The notes under the pieces are model-generated. The model did no database searches, had not been told where the DNA came from, and saw nothing but the letters and a program-made list of their open reading frames with translations. From the NCBI RefSeq assembly GCF_000691505.1, contig NZ_JMIP02000017.1:358562-422561 (forward strand): DNA of 64,000 nucleotides, in the 5' to 3' direction. Of this stretch, positions 62,965 through 64,000 are shown piece by piece (the first letter of the stretch is position 1; every line of letters begins with the position of its first letter). A program made the translations under genes and the position numbers. The stretch is from Halostagnicola sp. A56 (GTDB lineage Archaea > Halobacteriota > Halobacteria > Halobacteriales > Natrialbaceae).

Positions 62965-63930
62965 TTACTCGAGCGCGCTGCCGGCCCGGATTATCTCGCG
63001 CTCGCCGAAGGCTGGTCCGACGAGTTGGATCCCGACCGGGAGCCCGTCGGTCTCGCCCGCCGGCACCGAGATCGCGGGCAGGTTCGCGAGGTTCACCGGC
63101 ACCGTGTTGGCGTCCGCGAGGTACATCGTCAGCGGGTCCTCGAGGCTCTCGCCGAGTTCGAACGGCGGCACGGGCATCGTCGGCGAGGCGAGCACGTCGG
63201 CGTTCGAGAGCGCCTCGTCGAAGTCCTGTTTGACCCACGCTCTGGCGTCCTGTGCTTTCTTGTAGTACTTGTCGTGGTAGCCCGCCGAGAGGGCGTACGT
63301 TCCGAGCAGGATTCGGCGTTTGACCTCGTCGCCGAACCCTTCCTGTCGCGCCTGCGAGAAGGCCTCGTTCCAGTTGTCGTTCTCGCCCTTCTCGCCGGCG
63401 GCGTGGCCGTACCGGACGCCGTCGAAGCGCGCGAGGTTCGAGGAGGCTTCCGACATTGCGATCACGTAGTAGGCCTCGACGGCGTGTTCGACCGACGGCA
63501 GGCTGACTTCCTCGTACGTCGCGCCTCGGTCCTCGAGGTGGTCGATGGCGTCCCAGAACGTTTCGACGACGCCCTCGTCCGCGCCCTCGAGCAGTTCCGT
63601 GGGGACGCCGATGGTCAATCCGTCGACATCGCCGTCGGCCGCCGCGGCGTAGGAGCCGTCAGCAGCGTCGTCGACACGTGGCGGTTCTCGAGTGGTCGCG
63701 TCCCGGTCGTCCGGACCGGCGATGACGTCGAGGAGCGAAGCGGCGTCCTCGACGCTCGAGCCGAAGGGGCCGATCTGCTCTAAGCTGTTGCCGTAGGCGA
63801 CCAGCCCGTACCGCGAGACCAGTCCGTATGTCGGCTTGATGCCGACGACGCCGCAGAACGCGGCGGGACAGCGGATCGAGCCGCCGGTATCGGAGCCGAG
63901 CGCGAGGTCGGCCTCGCCCGCGGCGACCGC
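62965..63930 (-). pseudogene. gatA: Interrupted Asp/Glu-tRNA amidotransferase subunit GatA
   Basis: The C-terminal two thirds of GatA are intact and read AVAAGEADLALGSDTGGSIR onward, including the catalytic Ser in GSDTGGSIRCPA, FCGVVGIKPTYGLVSRYGLV, and the closing VPAGETDGLPVGIQLVGPAF. GatA is the amidase that converts Asp-tRNA(Asn) to Asn-tRNA(Asn) in the GatCAB complex. The expected upstream PGGSSGGSAA segment and the catalytic Lys are missing: at 63930 the match stops and unrelated sequence begins. The frame happens to stay open to 63963. Either an insertion element or a rearrangement breakpoint lies here. Confidence 0.85.
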
Positions 63931-64000
63931 AAGACTAAAGCTGTACATCTCTGAGGATTTCAACAGGGCTGGATACGCCTAAACCCTCCATTGGGGAGTG
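63931..64000. mobile_element. Sequence interrupting gatA, possibly an IS end
   Basis: The last 70 bases do not encode GatA on any frame. They include AAGACTAAAGCTG and GAGGATTTCAAC, which remind me of the subterminal region of IS200/IS605-type elements, and a small hairpin CCCTCCATTGGGGAG. Too short for a firm call. Confidence 0.3.

Noticed and set aside
63901..64000. CRISPR repeat at the right edge
   Set aside because: No second copy of any 25-35 nt unit is visible and the sequence does not resemble haloarchaeal repeats.

Overview
The window comes from the chromosome of a halophilic archaeon, most likely a member of the Natrialbaceae-type Halobacteria. Evidence: very high G+C, strongly acidic predicted proteins, Tat-type lipoproteins (RR plus a lipobox Cys), TATA boxes about 25-30 nt ahead of leaderless start codons, a tRNA-Trp gene whose intron is a box C/D guide RNA, and archaeal or haloarchaeal signature genes (PAN, RpoL, salactin-like actin homologue, archaeal menaquinone operon). 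I cannot assign a species.

Layout. 0-13.7 kb is core chromosome: a YcaO protein, a Tat lipoprotein, an aldehyde dehydrogenase, a cupin, guaB, a membrane protein, tRNA-Trp (intron-containing), tRNA-Glu, a membrane-anchored winged-helix protein, an MBL hydrolase, a P-loop ATPase, superoxide dismutase and a small winged-helix regulator. 13.8-21.2 kb is an accessory island of visibly lower G+C. It holds an orphan TctC-type solute-binding lipoprotein, then a segment bracketed by two inverted, frameshifted IS5-like relics (14.9-15.8 and 20.3-21.2 kb). Between the relics lie an M29/NicX-like metalloenzyme, a divergent lactate/malate dehydrogenase homologue and a thiamine-diphosphate enzyme, each with its own AT-rich promoter. 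21.4-27.7 kb returns to core genes: PAN, oligoendopeptidase F, TruA and a sulfatase-superfamily protein.

27.7-30.7 kb is a second accessory block: an HNH relic, two plasmid-type DUF genes, a short-chain dehydrogenase and a 5'-truncated HTH_10 regulator. It ends at a junction that also truncates the first gene of the next operon. That operon (30.7-33.0 kb) encodes acidic proteins of unknown function, two of which carry near-perfect GxxxG glycine zippers. 34.9-42.4 kb is a tightly overlapping type IV pilus-like operon (ATPase, PilC-like membrane protein, five pilin-like proteins), followed by convergent cheD. 43.2-51.5 kb holds a salactin-like actin homologue, a METTL5-like methyltransferase, a rhomboid with an extra C-terminal ectodomain, rpoL, hisF and small proteins.

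51.8-60.6 kb ends in a complete co-directional menaquinone pathway, menF-menD-(small membrane protein)-menB-menA-menC-menE. The window closes with an NRDE protein, a winged-helix regulator, a roughly 600-bp intergenic stretch with a strong structured-RNA candidate, a small zinc-ribbon protein, and a gatA whose 5' part is replaced by unrelated sequence at about 63,930.

Candidates for undescribed biology, in order: the glycine-zipper operon, the IS-bracketed catabolic island, the structured RNA at 62.26 kb, the YcaO protein with no visible substrate peptide, and the pilus operon.
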